This document shows, in pieces, positions 1 to 8,222 of a DNA stretch of 57,017 nt. The translations under genes and the position numbers were made by a program. The stretch is from Poseidonibacter lekithochrous (GTDB lineage: Bacteria > Campylobacterota > Campylobacteria > Campylobacterales > Arcobacteraceae). How positions within the stretch are numbered: position 1 is the stretch's first letter; every line of letters starts with the position of its first letter. Under the pieces are notes generated by a model that saw only the letters and a program-made list of their open reading frames with translations, was not told where the DNA came from and did not search any database. The stretch covers positions 1 through 57,017 of the forward strand of contig NZ_JAHKQT010000020.1 in NCBI RefSeq assembly GCF_018861145.1, read 5' to 3'.

Positions 1-2
1 AA

Positions 3-353
3 AATAGTGAGATGATTTCTAAGTCTAATTGTAAGAAGCACATGATGAAGAAGAGTATGACTATTTTCAAAGTCTTAAGAGATTTGAATTGATCTAAAGA
101 TCAAAGAGTGCAGGTTAAAGCAATTATGATGGAAAGTAAAAAGAATCGTAATTCATTAAATACTGTATTTACAAAAGATAGTTTTAACAAAGATGAATTT
201 ATCAAAAGAATGAGTGAAAAAAGACAGTATATGATTAAATCTAAAGCGGATATGATTGAAAAAGTTTATAATGTTTTAGATACTAAACAAAAAGAACAAT
301 TCAAAGTTCTTATTGACATTCAGTCTGAGAAAATGAATAATAGATTTAAATAA
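3..353 (+). pseudogene. Spy/CpxP-like periplasmic protein, 5'-truncated by window edge and interrupted by in-frame TGA
   Basis: The frame is open from the window edge except for a TGA at 90-92. Upstream it encodes a Cys/His/Met/Lys-rich stretch and then FKVLRDLN. After the stop it continues SKDQRVQVKAIM and runs to a TAA at 351-353. Together these read as the 'LxLSxxQxxQVKxIM' helix typical of Spy/CpxP-like periplasmic chaperones and metal sensors, with TGA where a Leu codon (TTA) is expected; one substitution would explain it. A GTG at 108 could restart translation and give 81 residues. That product would lack a signal peptide and half the first helix, and no good ribosome binding site precedes the GTG. 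I therefore read it as a broken gene, or a sequencing error. Family assignment rests on pattern only. Confidence 0.55.
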
Positions 354-373
354 AGTATAAAAGTTTTAGATAT

Positions 374-408
374 AAAAAAAGGCCAATCATAAGATTGACC
401 TTTTTTTT
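374..408. terminator. Bidirectional intrinsic terminator between the Spy-like gene and rpsU
   Basis: A stem GGCCAATC (381-388) pairs with GATTGACC (393-400) across a 4-base loop. A run of A precedes it and a run of eight T follows it, so it can act on both strands. One pair is C-A on the plus strand but G-U on the minus strand, so it is slightly better for rpsU. Confidence 0.8.
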
Positions 409-423
409 GGAAGATTAAGAATC

Positions 424-636
424 TTACAGTCTAGACTCGTATCGTCTAAGCATGTATAATCTCTTAAGCATTTTCTTTCTAGCGTTAATTTTTTGTTTTT
501 TTCTGATCTCTGTCATTGGTTCAAAAAATCGTCTAGCTCTAGTTTCAGTTACAATAAGATTTCTATCACATTGTTTCTTAAAACGTCTGTATGCTTCGTC
601 GAAAGATTCACTATCTTTTACTTTAATGCCTGGCAT
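424..636 (-). CDS. rpsU: 30S ribosomal protein S21
   Basis: S21 is a small basic protein of the 30S subunit that helps base-pairing of mRNA with the 16S 3' end at initiation. The 70-residue product starts [19 protein letters not shown] and ends with the Lys/Arg-rich [17 protein letters not shown] characteristic of S21. An in-frame GTG lies 15 bases further upstream (651). The ATG at 636 is preferred because MPGIKV is the usual S21 N-terminus and the GTG sits inside the GGGTGA ribosome-binding region. The gene stands alone. A TATAAT box lies at 676-681 on the minus strand and a hairpin with T-run lies just after the stop. Confidence 0.96.
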   Translation of the reverse strand: MPGIKVKDSESFDEAYRRFKKQCDRNLIVTETRARRFFEPMTEIRKKQKINARKKMLKRLYMLRRYESRL

Positions 637-675
637 GTAAAGTTCACCCACTTTCTTTTTAAAATTTTGTGTTGC

Positions 676-681
676 ATTATA
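676..681 (-). promoter_or_regulatory. -10 box of rpsU promoter
   Basis: A TATAAT followed by GC is read on the minus strand about 40 bases before the rpsU ATG. It sits in very AT-rich DNA without an obvious -35, as is common for sigma-70-type promoters in Campylobacterota. Confidence 0.55.
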
Positions 682-720
682 TTTAAATTTTACTTAATTC
701 TAATTTAACTAAAACTTTTA

Positions 721-726
721 TATAAT
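721..726 (+). promoter_or_regulatory. -10 box of moaC promoter
   Basis: A TATAAT is read on the plus strand 27 bases before the moaC ATG, with an AAAGG ribosome-binding site at 741-745 between them. It diverges from the rpsU -10 with about 40 bases between the two. The leader would be only about 20 bases. Confidence 0.5.
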
Positions 727-752
727 AAAAAGATTAAGATAAAGGTATTTTT

Positions 753-1226
753 ATGGAATTAACACATTTAGATGATAATAATAGACCAAAGATGGTAGAT
801 GTTTCTCAAAAGATTGAAACACATAGAGTTGCTGTAGCTACAGGGCAAATTACCATGTCTTCGGATGCATATGATGCAATTATAGATAATACTACTAAAA
901 AGGGTCCTGTAATACAAACTGCAGTAATTGCTGCTATTATGGGAGTTAAAAAGACTAGTGAGTTAATACCTATGTGTCATCCCTTATTATTAAGTGGAAT
1001 TAATTGTGACGTGGAAGAGAAGCCCGAACTTCCAGGCTTTAAATTAATTGTAACAGCAAAGTTAAATGGACAGACTGGTGTTGAGATGGAAGCATTAACA
1101 GGTGTATCTGTAGGATTACTTACTATTTACGATATGGTTAAAGCTATTGATAAAGCAATGATTATCTCGAATGTTCAATTAGAGACTAAATCTGGTGGAA
1201 AAAGTGGCGATTTTAAAAGGGAGTAA
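753..1226 (+). CDS. moaC: Cyclic pyranopterin monophosphate synthase MoaC
   Basis: MoaC catalyses, after MoaA, the rearrangement of the GTP-derived 8-cyclo intermediate to cyclic pyranopterin monophosphate, the first committed stage of molybdenum cofactor synthesis in the cytoplasm. The 157-residue length is normal. The family motif PMCHP is at residues 73-77, and the C-terminal TIYDMVKA block supplies Asp127 and Lys130, matching the essential Asp/Lys of E. coli Moa[10 protein letters not shown] closes the protein. A TATAAT box and an AAAGG site lie just upstream. The next gene starts 6 bases after the stop, so the two are probably cotranscribed. No other moa/mob gene is in the window. Confidence 0.96.
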   Translation: MELTHLDDNNRPKMVDVSQKIETHRVAVATGQITMSSDAYDAIIDNTTKKGPVIQTAVIAAIMGVKKTSELIPMCHPLLLSGINCDVEEKPELPGFKLIVTAKLNGQTGVEMEALTGVSVGLLTIYDMVKAIDKAMIISNVQLETKSGGKSGDFKRE

Positions 1227-1232
1227 TAAATA

Positions 1233-1496
1233 ATGATAGATTTAAGTAAAGAAAAATTAGAACTTGATTATCCATGTAATTGGACTTATAAATTAGTTGT
1301 AAAAGAACAAATAAATATTAAAACTACAGTAAAAGAAGTAGTATTTAAAAGAGAACATTCTATTGTTGAATCAAAAACAAGTAATAAAGGTAAATTTAAA
1401 AGTTATACTTTAGAATTGTTAGTTCATAATGAAGATGATAGAAAAACTTTATTTGAAGTTTTAGGTAAACATGATGACATTAAAATGGTACTTTAA
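1233..1496 (+). CDS. DUF493 family protein (HP0495/YbeD-like)
   Basis: This 87-residue protein has the length and layout of the DUF493 family, small ACT-like ferredoxin-fold proteins known from E. coli YbeD and H. pylori HP0495. It opens with an acidic helix, has the aromatic YPCNWTYK strand and ends with a hydrophobic HDDIKMVL strand. The family's function is not established, so none is assigned. It lies 6 bases after moaC and 3 bases before the next gene, so it is very likely translated from the same message. The assignment is from overall pattern and length. Confidence 0.7.
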   Translation: MIDLSKEKLELDYPCNWTYKLVVKEQINIKTTVKEVVFKREHSIVESKTSNKGKFKSYTLELLVHNEDDRKTLFEVLGKHDDIKMVL

Positions 1497-1499
1497 ATC

Positions 1500-2273
1500 G
1501 TGACACAAATAAATAGAAGAAAATTTCTTCAACTAACTACTTTTTGTACAATGAGTTTGTCTACTACTTCAAGTTTATTGGCAAATGATAATTCCCATAC
1601 TAGTGAAGATTTATATATTACAAAAAATGATTATGAAGTTTTTCAATCTATTAGAAATAAATTAAAATTAGTTCAAAGACATATTGGATATGGAAATTTT
1701 AATGTTATAAGTTTTGATTCAATGTTAAGTATTTCAAGAAGAGCTTCAAATATTGAAGAATTTACTAAAAGCGAAATTGATTTTTTAGAGTTTATTTTTT
1801 ATTATAATCCTGCGACTCACGGTTTTTTTGGTGATAGAATTAGCAAAAATATTACTGATACAATTGATAAAAAATTGATTACTAAAATACCTCGTACTGG
1901 GCATTATTTGTTTAAAGGTCATGCAGAAAAAACTTATTATGAAATGATAAAGGATGTAGGTGATTCTCTTACTTTAACATCAGGAATTAGAAGTATTGTA
2001 AAACAAACTAAACTATTTCTTGACAAAATTAATAGTACGAATGGGAATATTACACAAGCAGCTATTTCCTTAGCTCCACCTGCATTCACTTATCACTCTA
2101 TTGGAGATTTTGATGTTGGTAAAAAAGGGTTTGGTTATGCAAACTTTACCTCAAAATTTGCAAATACTGATGAGTTTAGAAAAATACAACAATTAAAGTA
2201 TGTTGACGTTCGATATACAATAAACAATAAGGATGGCGTTAGGTATGAACCTTGGCATATTACAACTATTTAG
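1500..2273 (+). CDS. M15-family metallopeptidase with twin-arginine signal
   Basis: The 257-residue product starts at a GTG. Its N-terminus (INRRKFLQ followed by a hydrophobic segment and SLLAND) looks like a Tat signal, so it should act in the periplasm. The C-terminal half resembles VanY/DacB-type M15 peptidases, which trim peptidoglycan stems: LTLTSGIRS near residue 160, then a candidate zinc ligand His199 in YHSIGDFDVG and His253 in the terminal PWH. In canonical M15 enzymes the Asp lies seven residues after the first His; here the nearest Asp is at +6 (Asp205), so the site may be slightly altered. It overlaps the next gene, csd4/pgp1, by about 29 bases, suggesting coupled translation and a joint role in wall trimming. 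Confidence 0.72.
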   Translation: MTQINRRKFLQLTTFCTMSLSTTSSLLANDNSHTSEDLYITKNDYEVFQSIRNKLKLVQRHIGYGNFNVISFDSMLSISRRASNIEEFTKSEIDFLEFIFYYNPATHGFFGDRISKNITDTIDKKLITKIPRTGHYLFKGHAEKTYYEMIKDVGDSLTLTSGIRSIVKQTKLFLDKINSTNGNITQAAISLAPPAFTYHSIGDFDVGKKGFGYANFTSKFANTDEFRKIQQLKYVDVRYTINNKDGVRYEPWHITTI

Positions 2274-3561
2274 AATTTTATTAATATTTATATTTTTACA
2301 AAATTTAAATGCGAAAGTGAAAAGTTTTGATTTCGATTTTATTAAAAAAGGTGAACAAAACGAAAATACTCTACTAATAATTGGTGGAATCCAAGGTGAT
2401 GAACCAGGAGCTTTTATGGCAGCTTCTTTAATTGCTACACATTATGATATCAAAAAAGGTTCAGTTTGGGTTATTCCAAATTTAAATTTTTATTCAATTA
2501 TTAAAAGATCACGTGGTCCATATGGTGATATGAATAGAAAATTTGCAGCTTTATCAAAAGATGATCCTGATTATGATGCTGTTGAGAGAATTAAAAAATA
2601 TATTAAAGATGATGAAGTTAAATTAATTTTAAACTTACATGATGGAAGTGGATTTTATAGAGAAAAGTATGTTAACAATAATATGTCTCCAAGACGTTGG
2701 GGGCAATGTTCAATTGTAGATCAATCTACAATAGATATAGATAAATATGGAAATCTTGAAGAGATATCAACAAAAGTTGTTGAGGGTATTAATACTAATC
2801 TTATTAGAGAACGTGATATGTATCATGTTAAGAATACTCAAACTAGACTTGGTGATAAAGAGATGGAGAAAACTCTTACATATTATGCTATCAATAATGG
2901 AAAAGCTGCATTTGCAAATGAAGCGAGTAAAGAGCTTAATCTGCAGGAAAGAGTTTATTATCATTTATTGGCAATTGAAGAATATATGAAGATTATGGGT
3001 ATTGAGTTTGAAAGGAAATTTGATATTTCAACACCTGATATTAAAAATGTGATTGATCATGATATTTTTATATCTTTTTATGATGAGAAAATTAAATTGC
3101 CTCTTAGTAAAGTTAGAAAACTTTTAAAATATTTTCCAATTAACAAAGATGGAGATTTAAGTTTTACTGCTTCTAATCCATTAATGACAATTGTTAAAGA
3201 AGGTAAAGAGTATATTATTCACTATGGAAATAGAAAACTTGCTAAGCTTCATCCTGATTATATAAAGTTTATTGAAGATGAAAGATATATAAATATGTCT
3301 ATTGATGGAATTACAAAGAGTGTTAAGTTTGGTGATATTATTTATGCTAAAGATAATTTTAATATTGAATCAATTCCTGATTTACGAGTAAATGTGATTG
3401 GTTATGTGAGTAAAACACATAAGAATGAAGTGGGAATAGATATAAATAGAAAAGAAATTGCTAAAAGATTTTCTATTGATAAAGATGGGAATCTATTTAG
3501 AATTGAATTTTATAATGGAGATAAGTTTGCAGGTATGATTCTTTTAGGATTTGAAAAATAG
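2245..3561 (+). CDS. Peptidoglycan DL-carboxypeptidase, Csd4/Pgp1 family (M99)
   Basis: Csd4 (H. pylori) and Pgp1 (C. jejuni) remove the terminal D-residue from murein tripeptides in the periplasm and are needed for helical cell shape. The 438-residue protein has a signal peptide ending in LNA. Its zinc motif is GGIQGDEPG with Gln50 and Glu53, and His132 lies in NLHDGSG. H. pylori Csd4 uses Gln46, Glu49 and His128, so all three are shifted by exactly four residues, which strongly supports the family. A start at 2233 is possible. The ATG at 2245 is chosen because AAGGA (2229-2233) sits 11 bases before it and the signal peptide then begins cleanly. It overlaps the end of the M15 peptidase gene. 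Its stop codon lies inside a hairpin shared with the opposing gene. Confidence 0.88.
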   Translation: MNLGILQLFRILLIFIFLQNLNAKVKSFDFDFIKKGEQNENTLLIIGGIQGDEPGAFMAASLIATHYDIKKGSVWVIPNLNFYSIIKRSRGPYGDMNRKFAALSKDDPDYDAVERIKKYIKDDEVKLILNLHDGSGFYREKYVNNNMSPRRWGQCSIVDQSTIDIDKYGNLEEISTKVVEGINTNLIRERDMYHVKNTQTRLGDKEMEKTLTYYAINNGKAAFANEASKELNLQERVYYHLLAIEEYMKIMGIEFERKFDISTPDIKNVIDHDIFISFYDEKIKLPLSKVRKLLKYFPINKDGDLSFTASNPLMTIVKEGKEYIIHYGNRKLAKLHPDYIKFIEDERYINMSIDGITKSVKFGDIIYAKDNFNIESIPDLRVNVIGYVSKTHKNEVGIDINRKEIAKRFSIDKDGNLFRIEFYNGDKFAGMILLGFEK

Positions 3562-3581
3562 AGTATTTTTATACTCTATTT
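3556..3581. terminator. Hairpin containing both stop codons of convergent genes
   Basis: An 11-bp perfect stem (AAATAGAGTAT, loop TTTT, ATACTCTATTT) holds the TAG of csd4 in its left arm and the TAG of the opposite-strand gene in its right arm. Short T-runs at the arm ends suggest termination in both directions. Confidence 0.65.
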
Positions 3582-3839
3582 AAAAAAAACTAATTCTTTT
3601 TTTATTTTTTCTTGATTTAACTTTTTACAAGCTGTTTTGTAAATTTCATTAATTCTTTCGTCATCATCGTTTACTATAGTTTTTACTTCGTCTATAGATT
3701 TACCTTCTGAAAATGCTACAAATACTTTAAACTCTTTTTTTGTAAATTTCTTTTTTAACACTTCTTCTAGTTCATCTTCCTCTTTTAATGTTCCTACTAG
3801 TTTGTCTATGTTTAGTTCGATTGCTTCTGTAAAATTCAT
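3576..3839 (-). CDS. Small protein with sigma-region-4/LuxR-like HTH pattern
   Basis: I do not recognise this 87-residue protein with certainty. It is charged, cytoplasmic by appearance, and ends KELVFFK. Residues about 30-75 follow the spacing of a region-4-like helix-turn-helix: FTKKEFKVFVAFSEGKSIDE, a turn, then a helix ending in YKTACKKLNQ. DNA binding is therefore an inference, not a family match. It starts at an ATG with a good AAGGA site, 10 bases after the surE stop, so it is the last gene of the dnaE-surE transcript. Its stop lies within the hairpin shared with csd4. Confidence 0.6.
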   Translation of the reverse strand: MNFTEAIELNIDKLVGTLKEEDELEEVLKKKFTKKEFKVFVAFSEGKSIDEVKTIVNDDDERINEIYKTACKKLNQEKIKKELVFFK

Positions 3840-3849
3840 ATGTTTCCTT

Positions 3850-4638
3850 TTAATTATTTAACCAATTTTCCATGTTATCAATATCTTCATAGGAAGTTAA
3901 ATCTAACATTATTGGTGTTATTGAGATGTAATTAGCTTTTATTGCTTCAAAATCACAAGTCTTATCTTTTGACTCTTTCCAAATTAATGGATGAAGTCCA
4001 ATCCAATAAAACTCCTCTCCTCTTGGGTTATGATGTCTATGGGTATCATTACCATACTCTCTATATCCAGCTTTTGTAATTCTAATACCATTACATTCTT
4101 CTGGTTTTATTGGTGGGATATTAACATTTAAAAACTTTCTTTCCTCTAATGGAAAGTTATTATTTAGTATTTTCTTTGCTAATGATGCAATTGTTTGACG
4201 TGCAAGTGCAAAATCCCAACCATTTTTAATATCTCCACAACCTTTCTTACATACTTGCGATACAGCAATAGCTGGCACTTTATGTAAAACAGCTTCCATA
4301 GCAGCTGCAGCTGTTCCACTATAAGTAATATCTTCACCCATATTTGCACCAATATTAATACCACTTATTACTAAATCAGGTTTATATCCTTCTTTAAAAA
4401 GATTATTTAAAGAGATAAAGATACAATCAGTTGGACTTCCATCATCAACTTTATAAAAATCATCATCTATACAGTCTAGTTTTAGTGGTCTATCTAATGT
4501 TAATGAATGTCCACATGCTGATTTATTACGAGCTGGTGCGACTACAACTATTTTTGCAATTGGTTTTAAAGCTTCAATTAACGCTTCTAATCCAACTGCA
4601 TCAAAACCATCATCATTTGTTAATAAGATTTGTTTCAT
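3850..4638 (-). CDS. surE: 5'/3'-nucleotidase SurE
   Basis: SurE is a cytoplasmic metal-dependent nucleoside monophosphate phosphatase linked to stationary-phase survival. The 262-residue protein begins with the diagnostic ILLTNDDGFDA, where Asp9 and Asp10 bind the metal, followed by VVAPARNKSACGHSLT and the ISGINIGANMGEDITYSGT block. These are the three signature regions of the family in order. Its ATG overlaps the dnaE stop as ATGA, so translation is probably coupled. An HTH-like gene follows after 10 bases. Confidence 0.96.
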   Translation of the reverse strand: MKQILLTNDDGFDAVGLEALIEALKPIAKIVVVAPARNKSACGHSLTLDRPLKLDCIDDDFYKVDDGSPTDCIFISLNNLFKEGYKPDLVISGINIGANMGEDITYSGTAAAAMEAVLHKVPAIAVSQVCKKGCGDIKNGWDFALARQTIASLAKKILNNNFPLEERKFLNVNIPPIKPEECNGIRITKAGYREYGNDTHRHHNPRGEEFYWIGLHPLIWKESKDKTCDFEAIKANYISITPIMLDLTSYEDIDNMENWLNN

Positions 4639-7600
4639 GCTACTACAAAAGCTCCTTCAATTTGGTGTACTAAGTTTTCTACATTTGAAGTAACTTTAAA
4701 CCCACTTTCTAATTCTATATCGGCAAGCTTAGATTTTATTAAGATTTTTAAGTCTCTTTTTCCTTGATTATTTGCAACTATTTCAAATAATTTAAAAATA
4801 CTAGTATCTTGATTCGCGAAAGGTATAGCAACTGTTAGTGGTGGCTCAATTACAGCTTGTTGCTTAGTTTTAATTTTCTCTTTTTTTGCAGCTTTTAAGT
4901 CTTCAATTTTTATAATATTCATTCTTGTAAAGTTTTCATCTTTAGATATTTTTACTTTAAAAGCAATAGGCTTATCTAAATCAAAATCATCTTCAAGCTC
5001 TTTAATTCTATCTTCAAATAATAAAAGTTCAATACTCCCATGTAAATCCATGATGGAAGCAATTCCGAATTTATTACCCTTTTTTGACATTTTAGTTACA
5101 ATATTTTCAATTTTTCCTACAAATAAAGCTTGTGAACCATCTGCTAATTCATCAATTTGAGATGAAAGTGTATATTTTATTTGATCTAATTGTTCTCTAT
5201 ATTCATCAAGTGGATGTCCTGAAACATAAAAACCTAAAGATGCTTTTTCAAACTCCAAGATTTCTTTTGCTTCATATTCTTCAAGTGGTTCTAATTCAAT
5301 ATCAATTCTTGTAAGTTCTTGAGAATCACCAAAAAGTGAACCTGTTGCCATTTTTTTTGCTTTCATTGAGTTTGCAACACATTCTGATATCTTCTCAATC
5401 TGCTCTAGCATAGCTCGTCTTGAATATCCAAAGCTATCAAAAGCTCCAGTTTTTGTTAAAGATTCTATTACTCTTTTATTTACTTTACTTCCATCAATTC
5501 TTGAAATAAAATCAGAAAGGTCTGTAAAATCTCCCCCTTCATTTCTAGCTTCAATAATAGATTTAATTGCAACATCGCCAGCACCTTTAACAGCACCCAT
5601 TCCAAACATTACAACTTCATTCTCTTTATCTTCAAGAGTAGTTGCTGAAAATACTAAGTCAGATTTATTTATATCAGGTGGGAATAAATCTAAACCTAAT
5701 CTTTTTACTTCATCTACATATTTTACAACTTTATCAGTATTATCTTTTTCTAAAGTTAGTAGTGCTGCCATAAATTCTGATGGATAATAGTTTTTTAAAT
5801 ATGAAGTATAAAATGTTACAAGCGCATAAGCTGCTGAATGAGATTTATTAAATCCATATCCAGCAAACTTTACAATTAAATCAAATAGCTCTTCACAATG
5901 AGATCGCTGGTAACCTTTTTTAACTCCACCATCTGCAAACTCACCTTTTAATCTATCCATCTCTTCAACAATTTTTTTACCCATAGCTCTACGAACTAAA
6001 TCGGCTCCACCAAGTGAAAATCCACCGATAGTCTGAACAATTTGCATAACTTGCTCTTGATAAACAATAACACCATAAGTTGGCTCTAAAATAGGCCGTA
6101 AAGGAGCATCGAATTCATCATAGAAATAATCAATTTTAGCACGACCATGTTTTCTATCAATAAAGTCATCAAGCATTCCTGATTCCATTGGACCTGGTCT
6201 ATATAGTGCTAGAACGGCAATAATATCTTCAAAGTTATCTGGTTTAAGTCTTTTACATAAGTCTTGCATACCATCTGATTCTATTTGGAATAGTCCAATT
6301 GTATTTCCTGTTTGAATTAAATCATAAACACCTTTATCATTTACATCAGCAGTTAAGAAATCAATTCTTTTTCCATGTCTTTTTTCAATAAGTTTTAAAG
6401 CTTCTTCAATAACTGTTAAGGTCTTAAGCCCTAAGAAGTCAAACTTAATTAAATCTACATCTTCTACATATTTTCCATTATATTGAGTGGCTAGTGTATC
6501 AAGACCAGAAGGCTTAAATAAAGGAGTTTTGTTCCATAAAGGTTCATTTGAAATAACAACACCTGCTGCATGTGTTCCTGCATTTCTGTTTAATCCTTCT
6601 AGCGCTATTGCATATTCCCAAACTCTTGCAGCTTGTGGGTCTGCATCACAAAGCTCTTTTATTTTTGGTTCTTTTTCCCATGAGTTTGTTAAATCAATTC
6701 CTAATTCATCAGGTATTAGTTTTGCCATTGCATCAGCTTTTGAATAAGGCATATCTAAAACACGAGCTACATCTCTAATTACACCTTTTGCAAGTAGTTT
6801 ACCAAAGGTAATGATTTGTGCAACGTTCGCTCGTCCGTATTGTTCAACAACATAATCAATAATTTCCCCACGTCTTGCTTGACAGAAATCCATATCAATA
6901 TCAGGCATTGATATTCTTTCAGGATTTAAGAATCGCTCAAAAAGTAAACCATAAGGCATTGGGTCAATATCGGTAATTTCTAGTGAAAAGGCAACTAAAC
7001 TTCCAGCAGCAGATCCTCGTCCTGGACCTACTGGAATTTTCATTTGTTTTGCAACAATAACAAAATCCCAAACAATTAGCATATATCCTGGGAATTTCAT
7101 ATTATTAATAATATCAATTTCAACTTGTAGTCTATCTTTGTATTCTTGATGCTTAGACTCATCAACAATTTTAAGTCTTTTTTCTAAACCTCTCCAACAC
7201 TCATCAATAAATAAAACTTTATCATTTTCTAATGAGTATTCTAATTCCGGTTCTGGAAGAGTTAAATTATTTACTTCAGATTTTTGACGCGTAAATTTAA
7301 AATTAGGTGGTGTTGGGTCTCCTAATTTAATTTCTAAATTACATTTATCAGCAATTTCTTGAGTTGCTGTTATGGCTTCTGGAATATCTGCATATAGTTT
7401 TGCAATTTGTGCTGGTGTTTTTAAATAAAATTCATGAACACTATGTCTTAATCTATTTGGATCATCATAAAGTTTATTCATTGCAATACACATAAATGCT
7501 TCATGGGCATCGGCATCTTTTTGATTTAAATAGTGTGTGTCATTTGTAGCAACTACTTTGATATCAAGCTCATGTGCTAGTTTTAGAATTTGGTCATCAA

Positions 7601-8186
7601 TAAAGTGTTGATCTCCAATACCATGTCTCATAATTTCTAGATAAAAATCATCACCAAAAATCTCTTTATATTCTAATGCAGCTTCACGTGCTCCTTCATA
7701 TCCTCTTGCACCATTTTTAACATTTCTTTCATTTTGCAGATTTAAATGCCAGTTCACTTCACCTTGTAAACAAGCCGCAGAACAAACTAATCCTTCTGAA
7801 TTTTCACGTAATAGCTTTTTATTTATTCTTGGATAGTAGTAAAACCCATGCATATAAGCTTGTGAACTTAAAAACATTAAGTTTTTATAACCCGTTTGGT
7901 TTTTTGCATATAAACATAAGTGAAATCTTTTTCTTGTAGTTTTATCTCCAATTTCTTCACTGTTATGAATATAAGCTTCCATTCCAATAATAGGTTTAAT
8001 ACCTTCTTTTCTCATTGCATTATAAAAATCAATTGCTCCAAATAGGTTTCCATGATCTGTCATTGCAACAGAAGTCATTCCCATTTCTTTTACTTTTTTA
8101 GCAAGAGGTTTGATTTTGTTTGCGCCATCAAGTAATGAATATTCTGTATGTAAATGTAGATGCGTAAATTGCGGTGTTGTAGACAT
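4635..8186 (-). CDS. dnaE: DNA polymerase III alpha subunit
   Basis: This is the replicative C-family polymerase catalytic subunit. The 1183-residue length is normal for DnaE1. The PHP domain opens the protein (HLHLHTEYSLLDG, His9-His13). The palm carries PDIDMDF near residues 426-432 with two catalytic Asp, and FDFLGLKTL further on supplies the third. PGRGSAAGSLV and YQEQVM are the usual alpha-subunit blocks, and helix-hairpin-helix and OB-fold regions follow at the C-terminus. It starts 36 bases after the patatin stop and overlaps surE by four bases, so it appears to be embedded in one minus-strand operon. Confidence 0.98.
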   Translation of the reverse strand: MSTTPQFTHLHLHTEYSLLDGANKIKPLAKKVKEMGMTSVAMTDHGNLFGAIDFYNAMRKEGIKPIIGMEAYIHNSEEIGDKTTRKRFHLCLYAKNQTGYKNLMFLSSQAYMHGFYYYPRINKKLLRENSEGLVCSAACLQGEVNWHLNLQNERNVKNGARGYEGAREAALEYKEIFGDDFYLEIMRHGIGDQHFIDDQILKLAHELDIKVVATNDTHYLNQKDADAHEAFMCIAMNKLYDDPNRLRHSVHEFYLKTPAQIAKLYADIPEAITATQEIADKCNLEIKLGDPTPPNFKFTRQKSEVNNLTLPEPELEYSLENDKVLFIDECWRGLEKRLKIVDESKHQEYKDRLQVEIDIINNMKFPGYMLIVWDFVIVAKQMKIPVGPGRGSAAGSLVAFSLEITDIDPMPYGLLFERFLNPERISMPDIDMDFCQARRGEIIDYVVEQYGRANVAQIITFGKLLAKGVIRDVARVLDMPYSKADAMAKLIPDELGIDLTNSWEKEPKIKELCDADPQAARVWEYAIALEGLNRNAGTHAAGVVISNEPLWNKTPLFKPSGLDTLATQYNGKYVEDVDLIKFDFLGLKTLTVIEEALKLIEKRHGKRIDFLTADVNDKGVYDLIQTGNTIGLFQIESDGMQDLCKRLKPDNFEDIIAVLALYRPGPMESGMLDDFIDRKHGRAKIDYFYDEFDAPLRPILEPTYGVIVYQEQVMQIVQTIGGFSLGGADLVRRAMGKKIVEEMDRLKGEFADGGVKKGYQRSHCEELFDLIVKFAGYGFNKSHSAAYALVTFYTSYLKNYYPSEFMAALLTLEKDNTDKVVKYVDEVKRLGLDLFPPDINKSDLVFSATTLEDKENEVVMFGMGAVKGAGDVAIKSIIEARNEGGDFTDLSDFISRIDGSKVNKRVIESLTKTGAFDSFGYSRRAMLEQIEKISECVANSMKAKKMATGSLFGDSQELTRIDIELEPLEEYEAKEILEFEKASLGFYVSGHPLDEYREQLDQIKYTLSSQIDELADGSQALFVGKIENIVTKMSKKGNKFGIASIMDLHGSIELLLFEDRIKELEDDFDLDKPIAFKVKISKDENFTRMNIIKIEDLKAAKKEKIKTKQQAVIEPPLTVAIPFANQDTSIFKLFEIVANNQGKRDLKILIKSKLADIELESGFKVTSNVENLVHQIEGAFVVA

Positions 8187-8222
8187 ATATAAATCTTTAT
8201 AATAATTTTATTTTTTAATAGA

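Noticed and set aside
90..92. TGA as selenocysteine or recoded codon in the Spy-like gene
   Set aside because: The expected residue is Leu, no selenocysteine insertion-like hairpin is evident directly after it, and TGA is used as a normal stop elsewhere in the window (for example the dnaE-surE ATGA overlap).
6487..6747. Open frame of 86 codons on the plus strand opposite dnaE
   Set aside because: It lies wholly inside the clearly coding dnaE and its translation shows no domain or start signal; it is an antisense shadow. The same applies to plus-strand frames opposite surE, mreC and eno and minus-strand frames in the nuo operon.
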